From Manis javanica (lineage: Eukaryota > Chordata > Mammalia > Pholidota > Manidae): a DNA stretch of 64,000 nt. The notes under the pieces were generated by a model. The model saw only the letters and a list, made by a program, of their open reading frames with translations. It had not been told where the DNA came from and did not search any database. Position 1 is the first letter of the stretch, and every line of letters begins with the position of its first letter. The DNA lies in NCBI RefSeq assembly GCF_040802235.1, contig NC_133163.1, positions 39,142,501 to 39,206,500 of the forward strand. The letters are read 5' to 3'. Shown here in pieces: positions 1 through 64,000 of the stretch. Both the position numbers and the translations under genes were made by a program.

Positions 1-495
1 GTAGACCAGATAGAATTCAAGTACCCCAATTCTTACTAGATCTCCACAACAGCTAAACCCCAGAAACTCTGGTTTCATTAATGGAACAAAATTAATGACT
101 ATTATCAAATTGATTTTACAGACTAGAACCAGCCTGATTCTCATGTTTGAGTACCTCCCCACACGCATAAACACACACAATATTGTACAGAAATAAACTG
201 ATACACACACCTACACAAAGAATTATACTCCATCTAAGGTTTTAACACCATTGGTGTGCTCTCCTCTCTAACTAACCACAAGAGATACTGAATGTGAAAC
301 ACTGCTCTAGCTAAACCTCTTCAATATAGATACAATGAAGGAAAAAATTTTGTGGAATAAAAATGCTTTTAATAACACACTGAAATAAAATAGGATACCT
401 TCTTAACACAAAACAGCATTATAAGTAAAAAGACATTAACACAATGAGTTCAATTTTACTGAGGAGATAAGCAATACACTACATTTTAAACTTAC
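1..495 (-). other. SLC38A6: SLC38A6 intron 8 (partial)
   Basis: AT-rich intronic sequence after the exon 8 donor, continuing beyond the left edge. I recognise no gene or repeat in it. Confidence 0.6.
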
Positions 496-54038
<53,543 letters not shown>

Positions 54039-54222
54039 GCCGCCAGCTGGCCGACTACCAGGCTCATCTGCAGTCTACTACCCCTGCCGTGCCGCCGTTA
54101 GTCGAGCCAGAGGCGGAGCTGTGGGCCCGGCCCTGCCGGGATCCCGTACTTCCCCAGGGCGGGGAAGACAGGAGGGAATCGACGTGATCTATTGACGCTC
54201 GCCACTCGGTGGCGAATGATGA

Positions 54223-54230
54223 TGACGTCA
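54223..54230. promoter_or_regulatory. Consensus CRE palindrome (CREB/ATF site)
   Basis: Exact TGACGTCA, 48 bp upstream of the TRMT5 ATG and 185 bp upstream of the SLC38A6 ATG. CREB/ATF proteins favour this full palindrome in CpG-rich promoters. Occupancy is inferred. Confidence 0.6.
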
Positions 54231-54277
54231 GGGCCAGCCCCTTCCACCAGCGACCCATTGCCGAGCTGCCCCTGAGC

Positions 54278-54282
54278 ATGAG
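54278..54282 (+). CDS. TRMT5: TRMT5 coding exon 1 (ATG AG, first 5 coding nt)
   Basis: Exon 2 starts in the third position of a codon and its reading frame is open upstream without an ATG, so the start must come from an upstream exon. In the CpG island, ATGAG followed by GTGAGG supplies both a start codon (A at -3) and a consensus donor in the matching phase, giving M-R-I-F-R-R-P-F. The 5' UTR and transcription start are not defined by sequence alone. Confidence 0.75.
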
Positions 54283-57200
54283 GTGAGGGGTCTGGTCTTG
54301 AACCCGCTGCTGAAGGACGTCGGGAACTGGGATGGTGACGCTGGTGAGGTGGCGCCGCGGTGCCCTTGATAGTTGGAAGGGTCTGAGAGTCCGGTGGCCG
54401 TACTCGTTCGACCCGGGCTCGGAAACATTGCGAAGTCACCCGCCGCCCGGGTGCTGAGCTTGCGTCCGAGTATTGGGTAATGACGAATCTGTTTAATCTT
54501 TTCAAAAGCTTTCTGATAGAGCCTTTAACCACTTTTCACATGTGGGAAACGGAAACTCAGATTAAATAATTTACCCAAGATCACAACAGCTGCAAACTGC
54601 TAGACTCTATTTGAACCCTGACGGGAAGTTTGATAATTGTTTTTCAGGGTTCCAGGGCAGGGCCCTTTCATCTTACTGTTGCTTCTTTGGTATTCTAGAA
54701 GGCAAAGTGAGTGGTTACTCTTAATAGGGTGTGCATATAATATTCAGCAAAGGCCTGGTTCTCAAGTTATAGGCAGGATTTATGGCAGTAAAGCACTGAC
54801 AAACAGTGTAAGCACTGTGTTAAGAATACAGGCATTGACGTCTGTCCGACCTGGGTTTTAATCCTTGGGCAGCCACCTACCAGCTACAAGGTTTGGGGTG
54901 AATTAACCTGCTTAGAAGCTTTCATTTACCCATTTACAAAATGAGGTTGCTATCCTGCACATATCCCAAGACATCAATGTGTGTAAAGTATTTATTAAAG
55001 CATCTGACACAATAAGCACCTATAAGAATATCCTTTACCAGTAGCTATTGGTAAAGTCATAATGACTATTTAGAGATGCTTCTTTAACTCAAAACCTTGC
55101 CTTCGGGTACCAAATGTATTCTGTAGAAAATTGTGGGTTGGAGTGGTTCATTGACTATAGGGAGGCTGATGGATCGATCACCAAGCCCTCCTACTGACAT
55201 CAGGTGGGTTGAAGGGGAAAATTTATTATTTGCTCCTAATAAGAGTCATCATATCCTGGAAAGCATAGCATACCTCTCACCACTAAAAGTTTTAATTATC
55301 AGCATTTAGCAGGTTAGATAAAATGAAACCTACTCACAACCTACTGTGACCATGTAAGTTTGTAGCTTTATGATACATTTTTTAAATGAATACTTCTTTT
55401 AAGGATCTTTCGGAGGCCATTTGGATTCTCAAGAAGACTTCTCAAAGTGGAAAGCTGTAGAATAACTGAATCAGAATCGTTGATCCCACTTGCTTGGACA
55501 TCACTGATACAGAAGCTTAGCAGAGCACCTATTATTTTCTTGTTGGATCAAAGAAAAAGATTCTCAACCATGCCTGAAATAGAAACAAATCAGAGAGACT
55601 CTGAATTGTTTTCACCACCCTCTAATGTGCGAGGAATGACAAAACTTGATAGGACAGCTTTTAAGAAGAAAGTTACCATCCCAGTACTTAAAGTAAGGAA
55701 AGAAATAGTCAGTAAATTGATGCGATCCCTTAAAAGGGCAGCACTGCAGCGCCCAGGCATAAAACGTGTGATTGAAGATCCAGAAGATGAAGGAAGTAGA
55801 TTAATTATGTTGGATCCCTATAAAATGATTAGTGATGATTCCTTTGAAAAAGCAGAACTTAGTATTTTAAAGCAGCTTAATGTCAATTCACATATAGCTG
55901 AATATAATTTGGAACTAACTTATGAAAACTTTAAGTCAGAAGAAATCTTGAGAGCTGTGCTTCCTGAAGGTCAAGATGTGACTTCAGGGTTTAGCAGAGT
56001 TGGACATATTGCCCACCTGAACCTTCGAGATCATCAACTACCTTTCAAGCATTTAATTGGTAGGTGTGACTTAGTAATATTTGTATGCTAGTGAGTTCTA
56101 ATTTTAGTTTTTAAAATGTCAAATTACAGAAGCAGATGCTTTATCATTTTAAGCTGGATCTTGAGCTACACACTCTCAAGAGCCATTTTGGAATACTCTT
56201 CCCAGAGTCATAGCAAGCCCTAAATATCAGGTCAAGCTTTTGTGTACCCAGTTTTTAAGCATAAATTAAACTTGAGTCACTCAATTTGACAAAATTCTTT
56301 GGCAACTTGTCATTTTGGTACATAGGACTTAATAGACCTTCAGAACTGTGCTGAATGGTAGGTTTCGGGAGTTTGAGTGTTTTAGTCAAAAGTGCAAGAC
56401 ACTATTAACTCTTGCTTTCATTTAATTTATTGATTCAATTAACTGACCGTCTTCTATATACCAGTCACCATTGTTTTTTAGTGCTCCTAGACTTGTAGAA
56501 ATAATGCTTGTGTGTGTTATACCTCTGTAGCCCCAAGTTTGAGCCTGGGTCTTTTATTATTTGGATAAAAGAGAAGTAGAAGACTAATCAAAATTGTATT
56601 TAATAATAATAAATATAAATATTTGATATAAATATTTGATGTCCATGCATTCTCCAGATAGTTTTTATTAAGTAATTATCAGAACTTCTGGGATTTATTT
56701 CCAGCTTTAAAATGTAGTGTGTAGTATTTTGCATGGGTAGTAGTTCATAAATATGCTGTTATACATTTCATTTTTATTGATGAAAAGGGTTGATAATGCA
56801 TAGTGGTAACATAAATACTTAAATATGACTGGGTGCAAATGTTAAGTCTTGGCTTTGCTACAAGTCATTGTCTATCCTAACTCAAACATTACTTTTGGCA
56901 TTCCTATTTTATAAGCTCCTTTTCATAAAGGGGCACTCACAGATAAAAAGTGGGACATTTTCTTACACTGATTATTTTAAAGCTCTTACTAGACCTTCAG
57001 AGTAGTTTATTATTATTTATTATTACTATTCTTACTTCATTCCACATTTCAAACTAACTTGTGTACCTTTAAAATTGTATTCTGATACCTGAAGCAGAAC
57101 AGGATAACAGCAATGATTGGCTGCAACTTATTGATACTATCATATTCAAAATCAGGTATCTAATTATCTGAGAAAAATTTTCGTTGTATTTCAGCATAAT

Positions 57201-60200
57201 TGTATTATAAGACTTTTCACTAACTTACACAAGGTTATCTTTCCTTATGCAATGCAATAGCTTACAGATTCTTACAAATTTTTTAAGTGCTGACCAAAAA
57301 AATAGACTTTGGTTAAATGGCATCAACATACCATTTCTGGTGTATTTTATTATCTGTAGCTTATTTCTGCTCTAGCAAATTATTTGACAAAAAGAACAAC
57401 TTATGTAAATGAGCATTTTATTTAGATAAATACTCTAAAGTCTGTTTCTCTTATTTGAAAATATTATTTTACTGGTATATATTTCTGAAGTAGAAGCATC
57501 TGTTTCAAGTGCACAGTAAAACACACATTTGGTTTAAGGCCAATAGGGACACACAGGCATTTTCTGAAACCATTTGTTGCCACATCTTTTATATCTCTTC
57601 TTTCTATCCTTTACCAATGCCCTTTTGCTTATTGTTGTATTGGTACATTTAAGATGATTTATTTTAAAAAACATGGAAAAATGCTAGGTTGACCCAAATT
57701 CCTCAAGAATTTTTTCTTTTAAAATTATCCAATTTTTTGTGTGTTTGTTTTGAAGGCTATCAGACATTAACTTTAGTAAATGGGTGAATTCTTAGAGTTG
57801 TATGCTACTTTACATAAACTAGATACAGTTTTTGTCTATAAACCAAAAGAAAACATAGTTCATTTCCATTTCAGATTTGCAATGTTAACTGCAACCAATA
57901 AGCAATGTTTATTCTGAATTCTCTTCTTTTAGGCCAAGTTATGATTGACAAAAATCCAGGAATCACCTCAGCAGTAAATAAAACCAGTAATATTGATAGC
58001 ACATTCCGAAATTTCCAAATGGAAGTGCTATCTGGTGAGGAGAACATGACGACCAAGGTATGGAGTATTTTGTGGTCTCCTAGTACAGTGCAGATCAAGA
58101 TAAATGTTTAGGTCAGAATAGATGACAAAGATCAAAAATATTTATAGTAATGCAGTATTGATGAGTATGTAAGAATGTGAGCATTTACATATCATAGGTG
58201 CAAGTACAGATTTGACACATTCATAAAGAATATATGGTAATATATTGCAATTTTGAATAGGTAAACTGTTTGACCTATCATTCCATTTATAGGAGGTTAC
58301 CCCGAAGATATAACTGGACAGAATTGTAATGATTTATGTACTAGGCTCTTCATCATCATTTTTATAACAAATAAATAAGAAAATCTAAATATTCATCAGT
58401 AGAGAATTGATTAAATTCTAGTATAACAAATGATATAATCATTAGATATTTAGTTCCATACTTACTAAAATAATTGCTCTTTGACAGATTAGGTGATAAA
58501 ATCATTATACAACAATATATATAGCATAATTCCATTTTAACTAAATATGTAAATATGTACATACAGAATAGTAACAGTGGGCACTTTTTTTATGGTTTTA
58601 CTGGTGATTTTTGTTATTTATACTTTTTATATTATCACTTGGTATGACTCTTAAAGATAACAGGTAGCATCATTCTTTTCATAGAGAAGATCTGAAAGTT
58701 CTGAGAAACTTCTCTAATTTTATAAATGCCTTGTGATTGATTTTCTAAGTCAGTAAGTTTGTTATTAGGACATATATTTTATTTCATATTTATACCATAT
58801 ATTTTACATGTATTGTATATTTCTTTGTATACAATTTCTTTGTATATTATGGTATAATTTTTTTGCTCCAAACAGAATCACGTTTAATTTTAACTTTAGG
58901 AGTTCATGCAACATTAAAGTACTGTGTGTGTATTACAAGTTAAAATTTGTTTTTGAAAGTGAATTGGGCGGAGTTATGTTGGCTATGGGAGTGAGGTATC
59001 AAAGACAGCATGAGTAAATCCAGAAAGGTACTTAGAAGCTACATTTTTTATATTAGAATTGTGCTTTACATGAAGCTTAAATGGGGAAGTAGAAAGGAGA
59101 TTTCAGGAAAGCACCCCAAGACATATTTAAACCTTCCAGGTTATATATAGAGAAAGACTTTAAGTTGGCAGAATCATGAAGAAACATTTCCAACTCTGGA
59201 ACCTTAGTAATACAGCTAATGCATCTGATGTGGTCAGGAGAAAAATATGCACAAATTTGGAATTAAGATCCATGAAGGCAGAATATAGAAGATACATATC
59301 TCTGTCAGATTTATAGAACTTAGGAACTTTCTGGGCTTTGATTCTTCATCTATTAAATAAGGGGCTTAAGTTGATGGCAAGGTCATATTCCATGACTATA
59401 ATTTTAGTTTTTTTCTCTTATGTTTATGATAGTCCCAAAAGAAGTGGTACAAAGTTTTTTTTTTGTCTAGTTTTGTTCAAGACTTAGTTTCACTGTATAT
59501 ATTTAGTTTACTTATGAAAAAACTCAAATTTGGGCAAGGAGAAAGTAGGGGAATAATCTGTTCTAAACTGGCTCTAATTTATGTACATGAAACTTGCAAA
59601 GTCCAGGTAACTTCTAAAAACATATTGAAATACCTCAAATTCAATGACACATCTGTCATGCCTCCCTCTTACAAACTGAAAACTAAGGAGGGAAGCTTGT
59701 TTGCTGTGTGGAAGTGCTCTCTGCAGCTTAGCTATCCAGCATGAAGATATGTACAGAGTATTGTTTCAAATTACAGTTTTCTTCATCTCCATCAGGTGAT
59801 ATAACAAGAGTATAATTAAGACAGGCAATTGGCCTATCTGAAATATCTCTCATATGACTTAGGAGCCACTTTATAGCCCTTTAGGATGAGGTGGAGAGCC
59901 ATTTGACTTTGAAGAAATGACTTTTTTCCTGAAAAAGTCTAATGCAAGATATTAACTGGCTTCAAGTATAGCATAAACACCAAATTCTAATTTAAATGTC
60001 TTTAAATGCACTGTTACTTGCTCTTAATAGTAGTAAAATTAAATGTGTGTATGTGCGTAGGTGCACACATCCAATATCAGCAACTGGAATTTAAGACTTA
60101 AGCAGATTAAGCAAAATTATACTTTTTTTCAGGTTCGAGAAAACAGCTATACATACGAATTTGATTTTTCAAAAGTGTATTGGAATCCTCGTCTCTCTAC

Positions 60201-61223
60201 AGAACACAGTCGTATCACAGAACTTCTCAAGCCTGGAGATGTCCTATTTGATGTTTTTGCTGGGGTTGGGCCCTTTGCCATTCCAGTAGCAAAGAAAAAC
60301 TGCACTGTATTTGCCAATGATCTCAATCCTGAATCCCATAAATGGCTATCACACAACTGTAAATTAAACAAAGTGGACCAAAAGGTGAAAGTCTTTAACT
60401 TGGATGGAAAAGACTTCCTCCAAGGACCAGTCAGAGAAGAACTCATGCAGCAGCTGGGACCACTGTCACAAGAAAAAAAGCATTCAGTGCACATTGTTAT
60501 GAACTTGCCAGCAAAGGCCGTTGAGTTTCTCAGTGCATTAAAATCACTTTTAGATGGGCCGCCATGCAGCAATGAGTTCCTTCCCATAGTGCACTGCTAC
60601 AGCTTTTCCAAAGATGCTAATCCTGCTAAGGATGTTCAGCAAAGAGCTGGAGCTGTGTTAGGCATTTCCTTGGAGGCATGCAGTTCAGTTCACCTAGTAA
60701 GAAATGTGGCCCCTAACAAAGAAATGTTATGCATCACCTTTCAGATTCCTGCTGCTATACTCTACAAGAACCAGACCCTAAATCTAGGTGAGCAATTTCC
60801 AGGAAATTAAATGTAAACTATAATACCTTTCATTTAGCTTTCTTGGGCTACATATATATATATATACACACTTTGTATTATTAATTTTGGTTAAAGGTCA
60901 AGCTAATTCTTTACGTATTTCATTTGAAGACCCCTTGCCACTGAACTGTGACTAGTTTTTCCCAATTTTAGTATGACACAGTGTTCAGTCTAGAACACCA
61001 TTTCATTAAAGTACCCAGGAATGTTACTATTTCATGTATAAGTAGATAAAATCTTTAAAATGCTTATATTATTTGCTTTTTCAAAGTATTTTCAAATGTT
61101 AACTATCTTACCTAATATGTTTTTCTGTTTGTTACAGAGAATAATGAGGCTCCACCTCTTAAACGCCAGAAGATGGGTAAAGCCTTCTCAGAGGAAAAAA
61201 CACAAATTTATTCAGTTACTTGA
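54278..61223 (+). CDS. TRMT5: TRMT5, tRNA (guanine(37)-N1)-methyltransferase, five coding exons, 508 aa
   Basis: Transfers methyl from S-adenosylmethionine to N1 of G37 next to the anticodon, which prevents frameshifting; it acts in mitochondria and in the cytosol or nucleus. Exons 54278-54282, 55404-56059, 57933-58057, 60133-60787 and 61138-61223 join in frame to 1527 nt including TGA. Residues 1-25 are arginine-rich and poor in acidic residues, like a mitochondrial presequence. The Trm5 D1/D2 region lies around residues 60-260, with [16 protein letters not shown] before the exon 2 end. The Rossmann methyltransferase fold begins near residue 297: motif [10 protein letters not shown] from residue 302, the acidic motif NDLNP at 324-328, and the catalytic-loop NLP at 386-388. 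The C-terminus is basic ([10 protein letters not shown]). Expected length is about 509 residues, so the gene looks intact. It is divergent from SLC38A6. Confidence 0.96.
54283..55403 (+). other. TRMT5: TRMT5 intron 1, with MIR relics
   Basis: GTGAGG donor and CTTTTAAG acceptor. A short antisense MIR-like piece lies near 54530-54620 and a sense MIR at about 54795-55025 (tRNA-like head, then a diverged 3' end). The remainder shows nothing I recognise. Confidence 0.7.
54795..55025 (+). repeat. MIR SINE
   Basis: Follows the order of the MIR consensus: a GACCTGGGTTTTAATCC box-B-like segment, then GGGCAGCCACCTACC, a TTTACCCATTTACAAAATGA core region and a tail matching AAAGCACTTAGCACAGTGCC with many changes. 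Diverged and ancient. Confidence 0.65.
55404..56059 (+). CDS. TRMT5: TRMT5 coding exon 2 (residues 2-221)
   Basis: 656 bp with a CTTTTAAG acceptor and a GTAGGT donor. It carries the mitochondrial presequence-like N-terminus, then MPEIETN at residue 58, then the conserved [14 protein letters not shown], the [19 protein letters not shown] block and the [19 protein letters not shown] block of Trm5 proteins. It ends after the first base of a Gly codon. Confidence 0.95.
56060..57932 (+). other. TRMT5: TRMT5 intron 2
   Basis: AT-rich 1.9-kb intron with a GTAGGT donor and a CTTCTTTTAG acceptor. I see no gene or clearly assignable repeat in it. Confidence 0.6.
57933..58057 (+). CDS. TRMT5: TRMT5 coding exon 3 (residues 221-262)
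   Basis: 125 bp with a CTTCTTTTAG acceptor and a GTATGG donor. It encodes [16 protein letters not shown] and [15 protein letters not shown], the strand-rich Trm5 region just before the catalytic domain. Ends in phase 0. Confidence 0.94.
58058..60132 (+). other. TRMT5: TRMT5 intron 3, with old L1 3'-end relic
   Basis: GTATGG donor and TTTTTTTCAG acceptor. About 58200-58660 resembles a decayed L1M 3' end in sense orientation (a TTTGACCTATCATTCCATTT-like block, then ATTCATCAGTAGAGAATTGA). A MIR-like scrap is possible near 59290-59400. Otherwise nothing recognised. Confidence 0.5.
60133..60787 (+). CDS. TRMT5: TRMT5 coding exon 4 (residues 263-481, methyltransferase core)
   Basis: 655 bp with a TTTTTTTCAG acceptor and a GTGAGC donor. 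It opens with [20 protein letters not shown] and STEHSRI, followed by the SAM-binding motif DVFAGVGPF, the acidic NDLNP turn and the NLP catalytic loop. It ends with [14 protein letters not shown] and CITFQIPA. No stop or frameshift is seen. Confidence 0.96.
60788..61137 (+). other. TRMT5: TRMT5 intron 4
   Basis: Short intron, GTGAGC donor and GTTACAG acceptor, with a small (TA)n tract near 60852. Nothing else seen. Confidence 0.6.
61138..61223 (+). CDS. TRMT5: TRMT5 coding exon 5 (residues 481-508 and stop)
   Basis: 86 bp after a GTTACAG acceptor. It encodes [20 protein letters not shown] and then KTQIYSVT, a basic hydrophilic tail, before TGA at 61221-61223. An AT-rich 3' UTR follows. Confidence 0.9.
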
Positions 61224-61540
61224 CTGGAAATGTTTTCTCCATCTCCCACTATACCTTTATGTAATGAAAAATAATTTGTATAACTTCATAAAATTTTAAC
61301 ATTGTTTAATTTTGAACACTTGCTGTCTTATTTTGTCCTTGCTGTTTTATAAATTGAGTATTATCAAATTAAAATTTAAGTAAGTCTATTAAATATGTCT
61401 TCATCTAAATTATTATAATTCCTCAATCTAAGTTATATCTAATTTTTATTATATAAATGTTTAAACATTGTCTTTTATGTCTTGGGAAAATAGTTTTTGA
61501 AGTAGAATAAATACATGCTACCTAGGAAAACACTAATATC
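61224..61540 (+). other. TRMT5: TRMT5 3' UTR with candidate poly(A) signal
   Basis: AT-rich sequence after the stop. The first canonical AATAAA is at 61506-61511; other A-rich signals lie near 61620. The real cleavage site cannot be fixed from sequence alone. Confidence 0.45.
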
Positions 61541-61654
61541 ACTGCAAATGTCCTTTGTTGAATCATATAGCTAAGTTTTATATAAGTATGCTATCCTTTA
61601 CTACCCCTGTAATATCACTATAAAATAAAAAATGATATTATTTAGATAAAGGGA

Positions 61655-63678
61655 TATAGGCAGACTATGTCCATCAGGCCAGATATGACCTGGGAATGAT
61701 TCTTACATTTATAAATAGTTGAAAAAAAATCCAAAGAATAACATTTTGTGACAGGAAAATTACATGAAATTTGAATTTCAGTGTCTAAATAAAGTTTTAT
61801 TGGAACATACCATGCTCATTTGTTCACATATTTTTCATGGCTGCTTTCATAGTATAACAACTGAGCAGTTAGTTGCCACACAGAGATTATGTGATTCTTA
61901 CCACTTCATACTGCTGCTCAGCACACTATATATGTGCTTTTAGCACAGTGGAGTATGAATTATTTTGATATTAGAAGACAAAACATCTATACATGAGATA
62001 AGATACAATATACATTTGACATTACCAAAAGCACCCATCACAGTATTTCCAACTTACAGGCAAGCAACTATCAGAAAAATTAGAAATTTAAATTTGGAAA
62101 TATCTCATCATAGCAGAATTTCCTCACAAAAATTGAAAATGAGGCTAACAACCAAAGTTAAGACTCCAAGTGACTCTTTTGTAAGCCAAGCAAGAAAAGC
62201 TATTTGGGATGGTGAGTTGTGTTTGAATGCAGCAACCAAAGAACTGTGTTCAGATAAAGTAAACTTGTTTAAGACTATTTGCGTTTTGGCAAGAACAATT
62301 GTTCAAAGAGTTGAGGACACTTGGAGTCTAACATCAGTAGCCAATTAAAAGGTAACGAGTCTAAGTGGTTCTTTGACTCTTGACAAGTTGATAGATGTTA
62401 CTAATCTCCTCAGTTCTTGTTTATTTGAGGCATCAGTGCTGAGTTTGAAGTTACTGAAAACCTAGTTTCAGAATACTCTGCATCAAACAGCTATGTGTGG
62501 ATATTTTCAAGGAAAGTTGAGAAAACACTAATTCTGTACAACTTGAAGTAGAATCTGCTAAGATGTCTTATAGCTGATGGTGGTAAAAATATGTGTGAGG
62601 TAGAAAAAGACCTAGTTGGATAAACTTACAAAGCTTGTGAAAATTTTAAGTGTTTAAAACCTATAGTTATTCACTGTATTATTCACCAGCAAGTACCTTG
62701 CAGAAATTTCTTGAATCTATTGTGTTACTGAACCAGCAGTGTCAATGGTAAACTTCATTTGTTTTCATGGACTTTAGCCATCTTCAAGTCCCTGTTAGAA
62801 ATTGAAGCTGAATTTCTTGACTTGCTTGAACTAAGTTTGATTGCAATATTTTAAGTTCAAGGTCAAGACTGAATTTTTTCTTAAGAAGAATCACTCTTAA
62901 ACACTATTTTAGATCAATGAATGACTATAAGTTAGCTTTTGCTAGAAACTCGATAGTATTTCTTAAAGATTTCAACTTAAAAGGCAAGCATAACTTTAAT
63001 GTGAAACATAATGTGGTAGTCATCCAACAACTGACATTTGAATCACAATATACTGTGTTATACATTTCTCATGCTGTCAAAAATTAAAATGAAACGATTT
63101 CCATTCTCACACAAATTAGTGGTTGAAAGATTTTCTGAATACAGCATTTGTGGGACTTGGTGCAAATACAAAGGAAATTTATATATTTCAAAATCCATTT
63201 AACTGCAATTGAACTTCCATCTTATCTTCAACAGGCAGTGGTTAATGTGCTACCAGAATGACATGCTAAAGGGCAAATATCAAGGGGAAAATTTAACAAG
63301 TTTTACAAATGACTTCCAAGTGATGAATACTCAAAATCATATGTTCCTGGATGAATACCAATATTAAGCACTATCTGTGTGAAAAAGACATTTTTAAAGA
63401 TGAAATGTACAAAATTCATTACAGGTAATCATTAACAGGTGATATTTACAATTGATTTGATAAACACTTAGAACCCCAATAAGGGAAATGCTATTCACCA
63501 AAAAATACATTATAAAAAATGTATTCAATTATATTTTGAATTTTGTTAATTTAAAAAACTATGCCAATTTATCTCCTTTTATGTAAGTACCTATGTGGTG
63601 TCCTCAATATTGCCTCTTAGCCCACAAAGCCAAAAATATTTGCTCTCTGGCCCTACAGAAAAAGTCTGAGGTGCCCTG
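61655..63678 (+). mobile_element. Decayed hAT-type DNA transposon with transposase remnants
   Basis: The left part (near 61660-61860) has the internal AATAAAGTTTTATTGGAACA segment typical of a mammalian hAT family. The right end (63600-63678) has the matching GGCCCTACAGAAAAAGTCTG terminal region, reading inward from a CAGGG-type end. Between them is a transposase relic: the open segment 61965-62348 resembles the N-terminal half of hAT transposases (ARTIVQRVED), and similar sequence continues in broken frames to about 62900. Many stops and frame changes make it inactive. I believe it belongs to the Charlie/Zaphod group but cannot name the family. Confidence 0.65.
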
Positions 63679-63912
63679 ATCTACAAACACAAATGCCTTC
63701 AGAAGCCAGGCATAAATAGATGAAAGCAGTAATGGTAAAAAGTGTAGGGAAGTAATAATGAACTGGAGCCTTCATTCCTTACCTAAGGCATTTAAAATTG
63801 TTTTGAAACTTAACCCAACCTACGCAAAACCTTGGGACTAGTTCACCTAGGAATTGCTGGTTTGGGACCTACAGTTTTCTCCCTCCTTTCCTCTCCAAGT
63901 GAGCATGTAGGT

Positions 63913-64000
63913 CAGGGGTTTGGCAAACTTTCTGTGAAGGGTCAGAGTATTTTAGGCTTTATAAGCCATAAGGTCTCTCACTTCTCAACTCTGCTGTAGT
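63913..64000 (+). mobile_element. hAT-type transposon terminal fragment running off the window
   Basis: Starts CAGGGGTTTGGCAAACTTTC and continues with AGGGTCAGAGTATTTTAGGC and CATAAGGTCTCT, the terminal region of the same hAT family as the 61.7-63.7 kb element. Cut by the window end. Confidence 0.6.

Noticed and set aside
59463-59744. 93-codon frame in TRMT5 intron 3
   Set aside because: No family resemblance and its phase does not fit the TRMT5 exons; exon 3 to exon 4 splicing already gives the full conserved protein.

Overview
This is nuclear DNA from a placental mammal. It has large introns with GT-AG splice sites, a CpG-island promoter, and ancient mammalian repeats (MIR, L2, L1M, MER5-type, MLT2-type and hAT relics). 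I see no primate Alu, rodent B1/B2, carnivore CAN or ruminant BOV SINE. The youngest repeats are L1 elements of a type I cannot assign to an order.

Two host genes lie head to head around a CpG-rich promoter near 53.6-54.5 kb. SLC38A6, an SLC38-family sodium-coupled neutral amino-acid transporter, runs on the minus strand. Its ATG is at 54038 and eight coding exons are present, down to 496. They encode residues 1-208; the rest of the gene lies beyond the left edge. TRMT5, the tRNA (guanine-37 N1) methyltransferase, runs on the plus strand from its ATG at 54278 to its stop at 61223. All five coding exons are present, and joined they give 508 residues in frame, close to the usual length. The two start codons are about 240 bp apart. 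A perfect CRE palindrome sits between them and a palindromic RFX X-box lies across the end of SLC38A6 exon 1.

Layout: 1-22.9 kb holds SLC38A6 exons 8 to 4 with introns full of old L1M, L2 and MIR relics. 22.9-50.8 kb is the large intron 3, which carries two full-length L1s in opposite orientations. The plus-strand copy, L1A (23823-32403), is young: it has an intact 1280-codon ORF2, a nearly intact ORF1, a 15-bp target-site duplication and an unusual 1.8-kb tail. The tail contains an endogenous-retrovirus envelope fragment and an LTR whose polyadenylation signal ends the insertion. The minus-strand copy, L1B (about 43771-50152), is older and broken. Between them lie MER5-type, MLT2-type, L2 and L1 relics. 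50.8-54 kb holds SLC38A6 exons 3 to 1. 54.2-61.5 kb is TRMT5. 61.65-63.7 kb is a decayed hAT transposon, and a second hAT fragment runs off the right end.

The most unusual object is L1A with its retroviral tail. It appears to be a two-step 3' transduction in which an L1 transcript read through into an ERV and used the ERV LTR to terminate. Its ORF1 has a fourfold 11-residue coiled-coil expansion and a nonsense codon 26 codons before the normal end.
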